From: CALESS01 sp964405455
GTDB lineage: Bacteria > Chloroflexota > Anaerolineae > Anaerolineales > Anaerolineaceae
Reading direction: 5' to 3'
Length of the DNA stretch: 5,307 nucleotides
Assembly: GCA_964405455.1 (NCBI GenBank)
Contig: CAYOOA010000117.1
Coordinates: forward strand, 1-5,307
Part shown: one piece after another, positions 5,225-5,307 of the stretch
How positions within the stretch are numbered: the stretch's first letter is position 1
Layout of the letters: each line of letters opens with the position of its first letter
Position numbers and translations under genes: made by a program
The notes under the pieces: model-generated
Databases searched by the model: none
Seen by the model: only the letters and a program-made list of their open reading frames with translations
Told to the model about the DNA's origin: nothing

Positions 5225-5307
5225 TTACATCCGGGTGCACATCATCCCGCCGTCCACGTGCAGGGTGGCGCCGTTGATATAGGATGCATCCTCGCTGCAC
5301 AGGAAAA
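5225..5307 (-). CDS. Short-chain dehydrogenase/reductase, C-terminal fragment cut by the window edge
   Basis: Only the last 26 codons and the TAA stop (5225-5227) lie in the window, and the gene continues beyond 5307. The peptide begins FLCSEDASYINGATLHVDGG and ends MMCTRM. This is the classical C-terminal pattern of the SDR family: FL-x-S-x-x-(A)-S-x-I-x-G, then VDGG. Those enzymes are NAD(P)-dependent oxidoreductases acting on sugars, acyl-ACP, steroids or other alcohols, with a Rossmann fold and a Ser-Tyr-Lys active site, none of which is visible here. The VDGG motif lies at the subunit interface and substrate side of the fold. The exact substrate cannot be inferred from this tail. The gene reads in the same direction as the three-gene operon but is separated from it by its own terminator and a new promoter. 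Confidence 0.9.
   Translation of the reverse strand, partial: FLCSEDASYINGATLHVDGGMMCTRM

Noticed and set aside
5064..5282. A 72-codon plus-strand open frame
   Set aside because: It crosses the perfect terminator stem and the dehydrogenase tail on the other strand, and has no family resemblance.
1..5307. CRISPR array, tRNA or rRNA, insertion sequence, phage or toxin-antitoxin genes
   Set aside because: I looked for regularly spaced repeats, cloverleaf-like text, transposase motifs and flanking duplications, and saw none.

Overview
The window is GC-rich bacterial DNA, roughly 60% G+C by eye. Its genes are tightly packed and have Shine-Dalgarno sites, sigma-70-type promoters and intrinsic terminators. 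The gene types, especially the GH4 variant and the repeat-like intergenic element, would suit a Chloroflexota (Anaerolineae-like) or similar environmental bacterium. No marker gene is present, so this is only a lean.

Left half, plus strand (positions 44-2572): a possible promoter (TTGGCT-17-TATAAT) precedes a PfkB-family sugar kinase (113-1093). After a 102-bp gap holding a long imperfect inverted repeat comes a family 4 glycoside hydrolase (1196-2572) that resembles 6-phospho-beta-glucosidases. Together they look like a carbohydrate utilisation unit: one enzyme splits a (phospho)glycoside by the NAD+/metal redox mechanism of GH4, and the other phosphorylates a sugar or related hydroxyl compound.

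Middle, minus strand (4790 down to 2683): three closely spaced genes, with gaps of 8 and 12 bp and good ribosome binding sites, form one transcription unit that converges on the GH4 gene. In order they are a 215-aa protein of unknown family, a 265-aa unknown protein with a duplicated Cys-x-Pro-x-x-Cys motif and a long internal hydrophobic stretch, and a 213-aa protein built from cupredoxin-like half units without copper ligands. None has a signal peptide. The unit ends in a strong terminator at 2624-2668. Its promoter (TTGACT-16-TATACT, 4956-4983) lies about 165 bp before the first start codon, and a terminator-like hairpin with a T6 run sits inside the leader. This operon is the part of the window most likely to be undescribed.

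Right end, minus strand: the last 26 codons of a classical short-chain dehydrogenase/reductase (5225-5307, cut by the window edge), followed by its own near-perfect terminator (5140-5180). Between 5139 and 4984 I see no gene. No RNA gene, CRISPR array, insertion sequence or phage signature was found.
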